Origin: Candidatus Omnitrophota bacterium
Lineage (GTDB): Bacteria; Omnitrophota; Gorgyraeia; Duberdicusellales; Duberdicusellaceae
Length of the DNA stretch: 41,622 bases
Direction of reading: 5' to 3'
Assembly (NCBI GenBank): GCA_015486615.1
Contig: WFRI01000017.1
Span: forward strand, 1-41,622
Part shown: one piece after another, positions 7,796-16,748 of the stretch
Numbering within the stretch: the stretch's first letter is position 1
Layout: the number at the start of each line of letters is the position of its first letter
Made by a program: the position numbers and the translations under genes
Notes under the pieces: model-generated
Seen by the model: only the letters and a program-made list of their open reading frames with translations
The model's database searches: none
Told to the model about the DNA's origin: nothing

Positions 7796-8812
7796 CTATT
7801 TCAGAAAAACACCTAAATGCTCATAGGCCTTTTCGGTAGCCAGTCTGCCCCGATTGCCTCTTTTAATAAAGCCTATCTGAAGCAAATAAGGCTCAATAAC
7901 ATCAATTAAAGTATCTGCAGACTCATTCAAAGACGCTGACAATGCTTCAACTCCGGCTGGCCCGCCTTTATAAATTTCAATTAGAACTTTTAAATATCTG
8001 CGGTCAAACTCGTCCAAACCGGCTTTGTCTATTTTTAAAGAATTTAAAGCCTCTTCTACAATCTCTCTGCCGGCTAAAGGCCTGCCTTTAACCTGGGCAT
8101 AATCCCTTACCCTGCGCAAAAGCCGGTTAGCAAGCCGGGGAGTGCCCCGGGAACGCCGGGCGATTTCATATACAGCCTCTCTTTCTATATCTAGATTAAG
8201 ATGAAGTCCGGATTTCCGGATTATCAAAGAAAGCTCGTCAGTATTATAAAACTCAAAGTTGAAAAACAATCCGAATCTGCTGCGCAGAGGCCCGGATATA
8301 GAACCCTGACGGGTAGTAGCGCCGATAAGAGTAAAAGGCTTAAGGTTAAATTTTATGGATTTGGCATAAGGGCCTTTGTCAATAACAAAGTCTATCTGGT
8401 AATTTTCCATTGCCGGATAAAGAAATTCCTCCACTACCCGGGAAAGCCTATGGATTTCGTCTATAAAAAGTATATCGCCTTTATCTAAATTGGTAAGTAT
8501 GCCGATTAAATCCCCTGCCCTCTCAATTGCCGGGCCCGAAGTTGAAGTAAGTTTTACACCCATAGCATTGGCAATACAGTAGGCTAAAGAAGTCTTGCCC
8601 AAACCCGGAGGCCCTGCCAAAAGAATATGCTCTAAAGGCTCACCTCTTTTTTGGGCGGCTTCTATAGTTATACGCAGAGTTTTTATTATATTGGTCTGGC
8701 CGACAAAGTCTTTAATCTCCTTTGGCCTCAGGGAAAGATTAAAAACTGCTTCTTCTTCTGATGAAACAGGGGCAAAAAATCTCTCGGAATTAAATATATC
8801 TTTTCCTTTCAT
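7796..8812 (-). CDS. ruvB: Holliday junction DNA helicase RuvB
   Basis: 338 aa, standard length. RuvB is the hexameric AAA+ motor that drives branch migration with RuvA. Walker A is GPPGLGKTSLAYCIA, Walker B is ILFIDEIHRLSRVVEEFLYP, sensor 1 is TLIGATTRQGSISGPLRSRF, and the arginine-finger region and the C-terminal winged helix (IEPYLLQIGFIKRGNRGR) follow. It overlaps scpA by 4 bp. ruvA and ruvC are not in the window, so they must be elsewhere. Confidence 0.97.
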   Translation of the reverse strand: MKGKDIFNSERFFAPVSSEEEAVFNLSLRPKEIKDFVGQTNIIKTLRITIEAAQKRGEPLEHILLAGPPGLGKTSLAYCIANAMGVKLTSTSGPAIERAGDLIGILTNLDKGDILFIDEIHRLSRVVEEFLYPAMENYQIDFVIDKGPYAKSIKFNLKPFTLIGATTRQGSISGPLRSRFGLFFNFEFYNTDELSLIIRKSGLHLNLDIEREAVYEIARRSRGTPRLANRLLRRVRDYAQVKGRPLAGREIVEEALNSLKIDKAGLDEFDRRYLKVLIEIYKGGPAGVEALSASLNESADTLIDVIEPYLLQIGFIKRGNRGRLATEKAYEHLGVFLK

Positions 8813-9501
8813 TTTCTGACTATTATAATATCTGAAAAAGCCCCCTCCTGCAGAGCGGCTATCTCCTGCAGTTTTATTAATTCCAAGATCGCTAAGAATA
8901 TAGCAACTATTTCCAAATTATTCCTCGCCTGGCTGAATAATCCCGATAAAGAAACCTTGGGTTTATTCATCAACAAATGCAGGATATAATGGATTTCCTC
9001 TTCAACCGTGAACTCATCTTTTATAACCTCATAAAAAACATCTTTGGGCACGTCTTTAACAGCCTCTTTAAAAGCGTTGATAAGGTCAAATATACTGGCT
9101 TCAAAATAAATTTCCCTGCCGTCAACCTCTATATTAGCCGGCGGCCGGGTAAAGTATTTTGAACGGACGGATTGCTTCTCTTTTAAGAAAGAAGCAATCT
9201 CTTTATACCTTTGATATTCTAAAAGCCGGGCCACTAATTCTTCGCGGGGATCCTGGGGCTGCTCCTCTACAGCCTGAGGCTGAGGCAAAAGAAGCCTGGA
9301 TTTTATCTGGATTAAAGTCGCAGTCATAACCATATATTCCGAAGCAATGTTAAGGTCTAAAAGCCGCATCAGTTCTAAAAATTGCAGGTACTGGTTCAAA
9401 ACTGTATTTATAGGGATATCGTGTATATTGATATGGTTTTTCTTTATCAAATAAAGCAATAAATCTAAAGGGCCTTCAAATATATCCAATTTTACTTTCA
9501 T
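8809..9501 (-). CDS. scpA: Segregation and condensation protein A
   Basis: 230 aa from the ATG at 9499-9501 (MKVKLDIFEGPLDLLLYLI). That start puts the kleisin signature FEGPLDLLLYLIKKNHINI at the usual place; an upstream TTG at 9519 would overlap trpS and add six residues. ScpA is the kleisin of the SMC-ScpAB condensin, bridging the SMC heads and binding ScpB. It has the conserved N-terminal block, MTATLIQIKSRLLLP, a charged linker and a C-terminal winged-helix region ending ALQEGAFSDIIIV. scpB, which commonly follows, is absent; ruvB takes its place. Stop and the ruvB start overlap by 4 bp. Confidence 0.93.
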   Translation of the reverse strand: MKVKLDIFEGPLDLLLYLIKKNHINIHDIPINTVLNQYLQFLELMRLLDLNIASEYMVMTATLIQIKSRLLLPQPQAVEEQPQDPREELVARLLEYQRYKEIASFLKEKQSVRSKYFTRPPANIEVDGREIYFEASIFDLINAFKEAVKDVPKDVFYEVIKDEFTVEEEIHYILHLLMNKPKVSLSGLFSQARNNLEIVAIFLAILELIKLQEIAALQEGAFSDIIIVRK

Positions 9502-9508
9502 CGCTCCG

Positions 9509-10489
9509 CTACCGGGCAAAAGGCATAGTTTCTTTTACCTGTGATAAAGTCTCTTCAGCAAGCACCTCTGCTTTTTTTCTTCCGGAATCAATAATATCAG
9601 AAATATAGCCTTTTTTCTTTAACAAATTTTCCTTTTTATCTCTGGCCGGCTCAAGCAGTTTTTTCAAAATACCAGCCAGTTTTTTCTTGCAGTCTGTGCA
9701 TCCTATTTTTGCAGCCAGGCAGTCCTGTTTAATCTCTTCCCTGACATCAGGCGCAAAAAGCTCGTAATAAGAATAAACATTGCAAATCTGCGGCCGGCCG
9801 GCCTGAGTTCTTTTTATCCTCTGCGGGTCGGTAAACATATTCTTAACTTTAGACTCTACCTCTTCAGGACTGTCTGAAAGATATATGCAGTTTTGGTAAC
9901 TCTTGCTCATTTTCCTGCCGTCAGTGCCTAAAAGTTTTGGAGCAGGAGAAAGTATAGGCTGAGGATAGGGAAAAATTTCTTTCTTATATAAAAAATTAAA
10001 CCTGCGGGCAATTTCCCTGCTAATCTCTAAATGAGGAAGCTGGTCCTCGCCCACCGGCACATAACCAGCCTTGTAAATTAGTATATCAGCAGCCTGCAGG
10101 ACAGGATATCCTAAAAACCCTAAATTGTTTATGTCTTTATCCTTAAGCTGTTTCACCTGGTCCTTAAATGTAGGACAGCGGGTAAGCCAGCCTAAAGGGG
10201 TAAAGGCAGAAAATATAAAAAATAACTCTATGTGCTGTTTTACCTGGGACTGGATAAAGATAGTAGAAGATTCCGGAGAAATCCCCCACGCCAGCCAATC
10301 AGCAATATTATCCCGGGAATAAACCCCTATTTGAGAAGGGTCTTTATATTCGCTGAGAAGCGCATGCAAATCAGCAGACATAAACAAACACTCGTATTTG
10401 TCCTGAAGCTGTTTCCATTGAGAAAGCACTCCGGCAAGATGGCCCAAATGAAGCCGGCCGGTAGGACGCATTCCGCTTAATACTCTCAT
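9509..10489 (-). CDS. trpS: Tryptophanyl-tRNA synthetase
   Basis: 326 aa, the usual bacterial TrpRS length. It charges tRNA-Trp. The class I signatures are visible: GRLHLGHLAGVLSQW holds the HIGH-type motif (HLGH), and GTDGRKMSKSYQNCI holds KMSKS. PVGEDQLPHLEISREIARR is the conserved tryptophan/ATP-site segment. A Shine-Dalgarno-like GAAGGT lies about 8 bases before the ATG. It is first gene of the operon running to queA, and starts downstream of the infB terminator hairpin. Confidence 0.97.
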   Translation of the reverse strand: MRVLSGMRPTGRLHLGHLAGVLSQWKQLQDKYECLFMSADLHALLSEYKDPSQIGVYSRDNIADWLAWGISPESSTIFIQSQVKQHIELFFIFSAFTPLGWLTRCPTFKDQVKQLKDKDINNLGFLGYPVLQAADILIYKAGYVPVGEDQLPHLEISREIARRFNFLYKKEIFPYPQPILSPAPKLLGTDGRKMSKSYQNCIYLSDSPEEVESKVKNMFTDPQRIKRTQAGRPQICNVYSYYELFAPDVREEIKQDCLAAKIGCTDCKKKLAGILKKLLEPARDKKENLLKKKGYISDIIDSGRKKAEVLAEETLSQVKETMPFAR

Positions 10490-10549
10490 AATAAATTACC
10501 TTCTATAAATACACCACTGTATTCTGCTAAAAAAGCACTGGCTACCACT

Positions 10550-10569
10550 AAAAAGCGCTTACGCGCTTT
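10550..10569 (-). terminator. Rho-independent-type terminator after infB
   Basis: On the minus strand, AAAGCGC, loop GTAA, GCGCTTT form a 7-bp stem that runs straight into a U tract (five T in the DNA). It lies about 130 bases after the infB stop and before trpS, so it would end the long uppS-infB transcript. A similar module (GCTACCACT, A-run, GC hairpin) is found at 18936-18955. Confidence 0.6.
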
Positions 10570-10572
10570 GGA

Positions 10573-10608
10573 CACCTCGGGGGTGGAACGAGTTCCACCC
10601 CCGAGGTG
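10573..10608. repeat. Perfect 17-bp inverted repeat
   Basis: CACCTCGGGGGTGGAAC is followed after two bases by its exact reverse complement, giving a hairpin with a 17-bp, very GC-rich stem. It abuts the terminator at 10550-10569 on the side of infB. Without a T run of its own it may strengthen termination, protect the infB mRNA 3' end, or be a dispersed palindromic element. Confidence 0.75.
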
Positions 10609-10645
10609 AGTTCCGGTAAGAATGCGGTTGCCCAACATCGAATAC

Positions 10646-10680
10646 CCAATCCTGATGTCGCCTTTCGTTGAACAATACCC
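10646..10680. repeat. Diverged core repeat, copy D
   Basis: CCAATCC followed by GCCTTTCGTTGA and ATACCC matches the core of copy A at the ends and centre but differs at about ten positions between. No clear heptamer tract remains, only CCCAACATCGAATACCC at 10631-10647. It lies 3' of infB, in the same orientation as the other copies. Confidence 0.5.
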
Positions 10681-10701
10681 TTAAATCTAAACCTTAAATG
10701 G
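10681..10701. repeat. TTAGGTTTAG-like tract after infB
   Basis: Immediately after the infB stop the minus strand reads TTTAAGGTTTAGATTTAAGG. This resembles the tracts after purA (24922-24957) and tig (31461-31499). It is short and could be chance on its own; the repeated position right after a stop codon is what makes it worth recording. Confidence 0.4.
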
Positions 10702-12603
10702 TTAAAGCCTTCTGGTTATAGACTCTTCTATATAGGCGTTGATAATGTCTTCTTCTTTTAAACCGTTGAAACCAACGCCGATTCCGCATTCAAAACCCTG
10801 TTTTACTTCCCGCACATCTTCTTTAAACCTCTTTAAAGAATGTATCCTGCCCTTAAAAATAACTTCACCCTGCCTCTCTACTTCTACCTGGCAGGAACGG
10901 TTGATACTGCCTTTTTCCACTATACAGCCGGCAATTATTCCGGATTTGGAAAGTTTAAACACTTTTTTCACCAAAGCCCGGCCTTGGAATTTCTTAACTA
11001 TTTCGGGCTCCAACATTCCTTCTAAAGCGGCTTTGATGTCATTAAACAACTCGTAAATCACTTCATACCTTTTTACTTCTATGCCTTTAGTTTTTACCAT
11101 ATCTTTTGCTTTCGGTTCTATGCCTACCTTAAACCCGATAATAATAGAATCTGAAGCATCTGCCAGAATAACATCCGAAGCATTAACAATGCCCACGGCT
11201 TTATGAATAACTTCAATTTTTACTTCCTGAGAATCTATTTTCTTAAGCATATCTTCTATGGCTTCTAATGTCCCGGAAACATCAGATTTAATAATAATCT
11301 TCAGAGAAGTGCTTTTTTCTTCCTTTATTTTAGCATAAAGATCTTCTAACTTCATATGGCCTGCGGTTTTTTCCTGCCGGGGCTTGTTCTTTCTTTGCTG
11401 GATTATTTTCAAAGCCTGTTTCTCATCAGGGACAACGAAAAACTTCTCGCCGGCCTCCGGCACTCCGGATATTCCAATAATTTCCACAGGCATAGAAGGC
11501 TTTGCTTCCTTTACCGGCTCTGCCCGGTCATTAAATAAGGCCCTAACCCTTCCAAAAAACTCTCCGCAAACTACCACGTCTGCAGTTTTCAAGACCCCAT
11601 GCTGGACTACTGCAGTAATTACCGGCCCTCTTCCTGAAGAAAGTTTAGCCTCCAGCACCACTCCCAAGGCAGGCCTTTGGTAATCTGCTTTAAGCTCTAA
11701 AAGTTCAGCCTGAATAAGTATCATTTCCAATAATTCACTTATACCCTGGCCGGTTTTTGCAGAAATTAAAACAGTAACTGTTCTGCCGCCCCAATCTTCA
11801 GGAGCAAGGTCTATCTTAGACAACTGCTGTTTTACCATATCGATATTAATATCAGGCTTGTCAATCTTATTTATCGCTACTATTATAGCAACATTGGCAG
11901 CCCGGGCATGGTTTACTGCCTCTATTGTCTGAGGTTTTACCCCATCGTCAGCCGCCACTACAATAACCGCTATATCAGTGATATTAGCACCCCTTGCACG
12001 CATAGCAGTAAAAGTCTCATGGCCGGGAGTATCTATAAAAGTTATTTTCCCTTTGGAATGTTCTATTTGATAAGCACCTATATGCTGGGTAATTCCTCCG
12101 GACTCTTTAGCAGCAATGCGCGAACGCCGGATATAGTCCAATATTGAAGTTTTGCCATGGTCAATATGGCCCATAAGTGTTACTATCGGCGGCCGGGGCT
12201 GCAGGTTTTCTTCGCCTTTTACTTCCAAAATACTCTCTTCAATCAGGCCTTTTTCTTTAAGCATAAATCCGTGATTCTTGGCAATACTTTCAGCCAAAGG
12301 CTTTTCAACATTTTGGTTAATGCTTAACAATTTTCCATTAGCCAGGATTTCTTTTATTAAAACCGAAGGTTTGCATCCTAATTTAACTGCAAAATCCTTT
12401 ACCGTCAGCGGGAATTCCACCTCTAAAACATTCTCTGCCCTTTCCTGCTCCAGAAGTTCTTCTATTTCATTTTTGATTATATCGGCTGTTTCTTTGTCAA
12501 CGACTGACATATGACTTTTCACCGGAAAATTTATAGACCTGAGCCTCTTAATAAGCTCTCTGGAATCCATATTTAACTGTCTGGCTACTTCGTATATTCT
12601 CAT
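10702..12603 (-). CDS. infB: Translation initiation factor IF-2
   Basis: 633 aa, a compact IF-2 (E. coli has 890) with a short N-terminus. It brings fMet-tRNA to the 30S subunit and uses GTP in subunit joining. The N-terminal IF2_N helical motif MRIYEVARQLNMDSRELIKR is present, with a second IF2_N-like segment (TVKDFAVKLGCKPSVLIKE). The G domain has GHIDHGKTSI (G1, about residues 145-154), FIDTPGHETF (G3) and AINKIDKP (G4). Domains II to IV follow, ending in the fMet-binding region ECGIGVGFNGLKEEDIINA. The start overlaps the nusA stop (ATGA). Last gene of the operon. Confidence 0.97.
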   Translation of the reverse strand: MRIYEVARQLNMDSRELIKRLRSINFPVKSHMSVVDKETADIIKNEIEELLEQERAENVLEVEFPLTVKDFAVKLGCKPSVLIKEILANGKLLSINQNVEKPLAESIAKNHGFMLKEKGLIEESILEVKGEENLQPRPPIVTLMGHIDHGKTSILDYIRRSRIAAKESGGITQHIGAYQIEHSKGKITFIDTPGHETFTAMRARGANITDIAVIVVAADDGVKPQTIEAVNHARAANVAIIVAINKIDKPDINIDMVKQQLSKIDLAPEDWGGRTVTVLISAKTGQGISELLEMILIQAELLELKADYQRPALGVVLEAKLSSGRGPVITAVVQHGVLKTADVVVCGEFFGRVRALFNDRAEPVKEAKPSMPVEIIGISGVPEAGEKFFVVPDEKQALKIIQQRKNKPRQEKTAGHMKLEDLYAKIKEEKSTSLKIIIKSDVSGTLEAIEDMLKKIDSQEVKIEVIHKAVGIVNASDVILADASDSIIIGFKVGIEPKAKDMVKTKGIEVKRYEVIYELFNDIKAALEGMLEPEIVKKFQGRALVKKVFKLSKSGIIAGCIVEKGSINRSCQVEVERQGEVIFKGRIHSLKRFKEDVREVKQGFECGIGVGFNGLKEEDIINAYIEESITRRL

Positions 12604-13739
12604 TGTTTCTCCATAAGTTTTCTTGCCTGGTTAATAATGCTCTCAGCCTTCTTGCTACCTAACCCCTTAATTTTTATCAAATCTTCCACAGAAGCACCGG
12701 CTAAAGATTTTAAGGTCATAAAGCCCTTATCCTTCAAAAGGTCGAGGAATTTATCGCCGACTCCTTCAAGTTTCTTTAAACCAGCCTGCTCCTCTTTTAA
12801 GCCTTCGGGTGAACGAACATCCAGTTCCCATTCAGTAAGCCGGGAAGCAAGCCGGACATTCTGGCCGTGTTTACCAATAGCAATAGACAAATCATCGGCA
12901 TTCACCACCACTAACGCCCGCTTGTGGGTTTTATCCAGATTTATGCTCCGCACTTTAGCCGGAGACAAAGCAGACTTAATAAATTCCACCGGGTCGGAAT
13001 TCCACCTTACTATATCTATTTTCTCTCCTCTAAGTTCATTAACCACGCTCTTTACCCGCGTCCCGCGCATGCCTACGCAAGAGCCTACAGAATCCACTTT
13101 TTCATCTTTGGAATATACTGCTATTTTTGTCCTATCCCCGGGGTCCCGGGCTATAGATTTTATTTCTACAACTCCTTCGTATATTTCCGGAACTTCCAGC
13201 TCAAAAAGTTTCTTTACAAACGCCGCTGCCCTGCGGGAAACAATTATCTGAGGAGACCTATCTTTACGCACCTCTAAACAGTAAACCCGTATCCTCTCGC
13301 CAATCTTAAAATTATCCAGAGGAGAAAGCTGGTCCCTGGGAATTATCGCTTCGGCTTTGCCTAATAAATCCAAAACAACGCCTTTTTTGTCAAACCTATA
13401 TACAGCACCGCTTAGAATCTTGCCTATTTTTTCACTGAAATCAGTAAATACCACTTCCTTTTCGGCTTCTCTTATTTTCTGGATAATAATCTGCCGGGCA
13501 GTCTGGGCCGCGATTCTGCTTAACCCTTCAGAAATCATCTCCTGGTCGCCGACAAAGGCTTTAATCACCCCTGTTTTACGATCTATTTCCACGTTTATCT
13601 GCGCATCAGGATTGGTTATCTTGGCTATCTTGCGCGCTGCTACTACCAAAGCCTGTTCTACAGCCTCCAAAAGCGTCTCTTTGCTAATGCCTTTCTCTCT
13701 TTCCATCTGTTCTAATATAGCGATTAATTCTTTATTCAT
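12600..13739 (-). CDS. nusA: Transcription elongation/antitermination factor NusA
   Basis: 379 aa. NusA binds RNA polymerase and nascent RNA, affecting pausing, termination and antitermination. The N-terminal domain (MNKELIAILEQMEREKGISK) is followed by an S1 domain, then KH1 with GSCVGMRGTRVKSVVNELRG and KH2 with AIGKHGQNVRLASRLT. The C-terminus carries a helix-hairpin-helix pair (KGLGSKKAESIINQARKLM) in place of the acidic repeats of enterobacterial NusA. A good Shine-Dalgarno (GGGAGG) precedes the ATG. The order rimP-nusA-infB is highly conserved in bacteria. Confidence 0.97.
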   Translation of the reverse strand: MNKELIAILEQMEREKGISKETLLEAVEQALVVAARKIAKITNPDAQINVEIDRKTGVIKAFVGDQEMISEGLSRIAAQTARQIIIQKIREAEKEVVFTDFSEKIGKILSGAVYRFDKKGVVLDLLGKAEAIIPRDQLSPLDNFKIGERIRVYCLEVRKDRSPQIIVSRRAAAFVKKLFELEVPEIYEGVVEIKSIARDPGDRTKIAVYSKDEKVDSVGSCVGMRGTRVKSVVNELRGEKIDIVRWNSDPVEFIKSALSPAKVRSINLDKTHKRALVVVNADDLSIAIGKHGQNVRLASRLTEWELDVRSPEGLKEEQAGLKKLEGVGDKFLDLLKDKGFMTLKSLAGASVEDLIKIKGLGSKKAESIINQARKLMEKQ

Positions 13740-13760
13740 TGCTGCCTCCCTAAAAATTAG

Positions 13761-14231
13761 TTATAAGACCTGCCTGGCTTTTTGTATATCAGCAAAAAAT
13801 ATCTCCCGCGGCCCTGTTTTGGACATAATTTCTATTCCGCTGTTTTTTACTTCTTTCAACTCCCCTGCTATCTCCTTTACCTTCAAGATGCCTTCTTTTT
13901 TGTCCTTAAACCACACTTTCACAACCCTGTTTTTCACCCGCAGGAAATCCTTATACTGTTTCAAATCCCTGTCTGCGCCGGGCGAAAAAACTTCTATATT
14001 TATATCCTCACTAAAGTAATTTTCTCCTTCAATAATCTTTCTTATCTTAAAATTCAGCCTTGCGCATTCGTGCAAATCAATGCCTCCCTGTGCGTAATCA
14101 ACTAAAACTCTTAAAGTAATACCTCTGCCTGTGTTAATAATTTTAAAATCAAAAAGGGTAAACCCATTCTTAACTATAATCTTCTCTATACTGTCCCTGA
14201 TAACCTGCTGATTTCGGCTGCTTACAAGCAT
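13761..14231 (-). CDS. rimP: Ribosome maturation factor RimP
   Basis: 156 aa, normal length. RimP assists 30S subunit assembly. Conserved stretches are LFDFKIINTGRGITLRVLVD, then GGIDLHECARLNFKIRKIIE, and IEVFSPGADRDLK (the SPG-D-R/PL motif). The C-terminal Sm-like half (VKVWFKDKKEGILKVKEI) follows. The start lies one base after proS, and nusA follows after 21 bp. Confidence 0.94.
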   Translation of the reverse strand: MLVSSRNQQVIRDSIEKIIVKNGFTLFDFKIINTGRGITLRVLVDYAQGGIDLHECARLNFKIRKIIEGENYFSEDINIEVFSPGADRDLKQYKDFLRVKNRVVKVWFKDKKEGILKVKEIAGELKEVKNSGIEIMSKTGPREIFFADIQKARQVL

Positions 14232-14232
14232 A

Positions 14233-15468
14233 TTACTTCCTCAAATAATCCCTTGCCCAATCCAATACTGATTCTTTATTCACTAATATCTTCTGCTTGT
14301 TTTTACGGAAAACTATTTCCACTTTACCTTGTGAAAAACTTCCTTTGCCTAAAACAAATAAATAAGGCATTCCTAAAAGGTAAGCATCATTAAATTTAAC
14401 TCCAACGCTTTCGTTGCGGTCGTCCAAAAGCACATCGTAGTTTAGAGAAGAAATTTTCCCGTAAAGTTCCCGGCTGTATGATACCAAATCTTCAGCCTGG
14501 CCTAAAACTAATATTTCAACATCAAAAGGAGCGATTTTCTTAGGCCAGATAATCCCTTCCTGGTCATAATTATTTTCTATAACTGCAGGTATAAGCCTGC
14601 TGACTCCTATGCCATAACAGCCCATTATAATTTCTTTTCTCCGGCCGTCAGCATCCAAAAAATAAGCGCCTAAAGCCTGCGAATATTTTGTGCCTAATTT
14701 AAAAATATGGCCTATTTCTAAAGCGTTAATCTCCTCCAACTGTGCCGCGCATACAGGGCAAGATCCTCTCTGCTTAAAATACCTGCCGCAGTTAGGACAG
14801 AAAAAAACTTTATCTTCGCCGGACTCGCCTTTAACCAAAAACTCCTCAGATTCCGACCCTCCCATAGCCCCGGTGTCCGCTCCTAAAATAATCGCCGGCA
14901 GGCCGCATTCTCTAAATATATTCTGGTATGCTTCTTTCATTTTGCTATAGCTCAAATTTAGGCCTTCCTGGTCCCGGTCAAAGCTGTAAGCGTCTTTCAT
15001 AATAAATTCACAGCTTCTTACCAGGCCGGCCTTAGGCCTGATTTCATCACGAAACTTAGTCTGTATCTGGTAAAGAATCACCGGCATTTGTTTATAAGAA
15101 GAAATGAATTTTTTTGCTAAATCAGTAATAACCTCCTCATGCGTAGGGCCTAAACAAATATCCCTGCCTCTTCTGTCTTTAAAAGTAAACATAATTTCTT
15201 CCAGCACCTTGTCTCGTCCGGTTTTCTGCCAAATTTCCAAAGGCTGCAAAGCCGGCAAAAGCACTTCCTGGCCGTCATACATATTCATATATTCCCTGAT
15301 AATATTTTCTATCTTGCGCAAAGCCATAAGCCCTAAAGGAAGATAAGAAAATATTCCGGCAGATAAAGCATTAAGCAGACCTGATTTTATACAAAGCCGG
15401 TGAGAAACTGTCTCCGCATCTTTAGGAGTCTGCCTTTGAGTACTAAGAAAAAATCTGCTAAGCCTCAT
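14233..15468 (-). CDS. proS: Prolyl-tRNA synthetase lacking the INS editing domain
   Basis: 411 aa against about 570 for typical bacterial ProRS. It charges tRNA-Pro. Class II motif 2 (TKFRDEIRPKAGLVRSCEF) and motif 3 (GCYGIGVSRLIPAVIE) are intact, as are CLGPTHEEVITD and the C-terminal anticodon-binding domain. The roughly 180-residue INS domain that hydrolyses mischarged Ala-tRNA-Pro, normally between motifs 2 and 3, is gone. In its place is a short loop with two CxxC pairs (C224, C227, C237, C240) that looks like a zinc ribbon, followed by EIGHIFKLGTKYSQALG. Editing in trans, if any, would need a free-standing protein not seen here. Confidence 0.94.
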   Translation of the reverse strand: MRLSRFFLSTQRQTPKDAETVSHRLCIKSGLLNALSAGIFSYLPLGLMALRKIENIIREYMNMYDGQEVLLPALQPLEIWQKTGRDKVLEEIMFTFKDRRGRDICLGPTHEEVITDLAKKFISSYKQMPVILYQIQTKFRDEIRPKAGLVRSCEFIMKDAYSFDRDQEGLNLSYSKMKEAYQNIFRECGLPAIILGADTGAMGGSESEEFLVKGESGEDKVFFCPNCGRYFKQRGSCPVCAAQLEEINALEIGHIFKLGTKYSQALGAYFLDADGRRKEIIMGCYGIGVSRLIPAVIENNYDQEGIIWPKKIAPFDVEILVLGQAEDLVSYSRELYGKISSLNYDVLLDDRNESVGVKFNDAYLLGMPYLFVLGKGSFSQGKVEIVFRKNKQKILVNKESVLDWARDYLRK

Positions 15469-15476
15469 TTTAATTC

Positions 15477-16739
15477 CTAACCTTGGTTAAAAATACTTCT
15501 ATCCAGAGAGATGCCTTCCTGCTCAAACCGGTAAAGGAAATCCGGCACATAATCCAAAGCCTTAAATTTTCCCTGAGCCTTATTCTGCTTAACCCCGCTT
15601 TTTTCATAAACAAAAATATCCTTTATAGCAATATTATTATTCTCATCCATATTCCCGACTTCGCTTATCCGGGTAATCTTACGCGAGCCGTCAACTAACT
15701 GCTCCTGCTGAACTATTAAATCCAGACCCTGCGATATCTGCCTTCTCACCGCCCAAATAGGCAGGTTGATATTTGAATAGAAAACCATAGTTTCTAAACG
15801 GGTAAGCACATCTTCCGGAGAAGAAGCATGAATAACTGCCAACGAGCCCTTATGCCCGCTGTTTAACGCCTGAAGATAATCCAAAGCCTCCCTGCCTCTT
15901 ATTTCTCCCAGAATAATCCGGGTAGGCCGCATTCTTAAAGTATTGATGAACAAATCCCGTATAGGCACCTCGCCTTTGCCTTCTATATTAGCCTGCCGGG
16001 CAAGAAGCCTGACTACGTGGTCCTGGCGCAGGTGAAGCTCCAAAGCGTCCTCTATGGTAATAATCCTTTCCTGCTCGTCTATATAAGAAGACAATACTTC
16101 CAATGTAGTGGTTTTACCACAGCCCGTAGCCCCGGAAAAGATAATATTCAGCCGGGCCTTTATGCAGCCTTTAAGAAACTCTGCCATTCTTTCGTCTAAA
16201 GTGCCGCATTTGACTAAATCTTCAACTGTATTCAAGTCGATTAAAAACTTGCGGATTGTAACCACTGTCCCGGAAGCGGACAAAGGAGGAATTATTACAT
16301 TTATCCGCGAGCCGTTTTCTAAAGAGAAATCTACAAAAGGCGAAGACTCGTCAACCCTCCTGCCAGTAGGCATAAGCATTTTGTCAACAAGATAACGCAG
16401 CTGGTGGTCATCTTCAAATTTTACCGGGCTTAAAACTTTTTTGCCGTTTTTTTCTATATAAACTTTATCCGGACCATTTATCATAATTTCCGTAATGTCC
16501 GGGTCATCTAAAAGCGTCTGTAAAGGCCCTAAGCCGAAAAGTTCTGAAGCCAATTCTTCCTTAACCTGAGAGCGTAAAGGCCCGGGGATATCCATTTTCA
16601 TCTCGTTAGCCATATAATCAAAAATATTATCCATACGGTGCAGGATTTCATCCCTGTTCATTTCTTCAACATTCTTATTTCTGCCGTAATCTAAAAACAA
16701 CCTTTCCCGAACTGCCCTCTTTAACTCTTTCTTTTCCAT
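15477..16739 (-). CDS. CpaF/TadA-type secretion ATPase
   Basis: 420 aa. This family of hexameric ATPases drives tight-adherence (Flp) pili or related type II-like secretion. The N-terminal helical region (FGLGPLQTLLDDPDITEIMI) and VDESSPFVDFSLENGSRINV precede the ATPase core. Walker A is FSGATGCGKTTTLEVLSS, and ILGEIRGREALDYLQALNSG is the Walker B/His-box region. It sits between ispG and proS, 9 bp from each, with a good Shine-Dalgarno (AGGAG). No other tad, cpa or flp gene is near. It may work with a remote pilus locus, or serve another secretion role. Confidence 0.88.
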   Translation of the reverse strand: MEKKELKRAVRERLFLDYGRNKNVEEMNRDEILHRMDNIFDYMANEMKMDIPGPLRSQVKEELASELFGLGPLQTLLDDPDITEIMINGPDKVYIEKNGKKVLSPVKFEDDHQLRYLVDKMLMPTGRRVDESSPFVDFSLENGSRINVIIPPLSASGTVVTIRKFLIDLNTVEDLVKCGTLDERMAEFLKGCIKARLNIIFSGATGCGKTTTLEVLSSYIDEQERIITIEDALELHLRQDHVVRLLARQANIEGKGEVPIRDLFINTLRMRPTRIILGEIRGREALDYLQALNSGHKGSLAVIHASSPEDVLTRLETMVFYSNINLPIWAVRRQISQGLDLIVQQEQLVDGSRKITRISEVGNMDENNNIAIKDIFVYEKSGVKQNKAQGKFKALDYVPDFLYRFEQEGISLDRSIFNQG

Positions 16740-16748
16740 AACCGGCTC

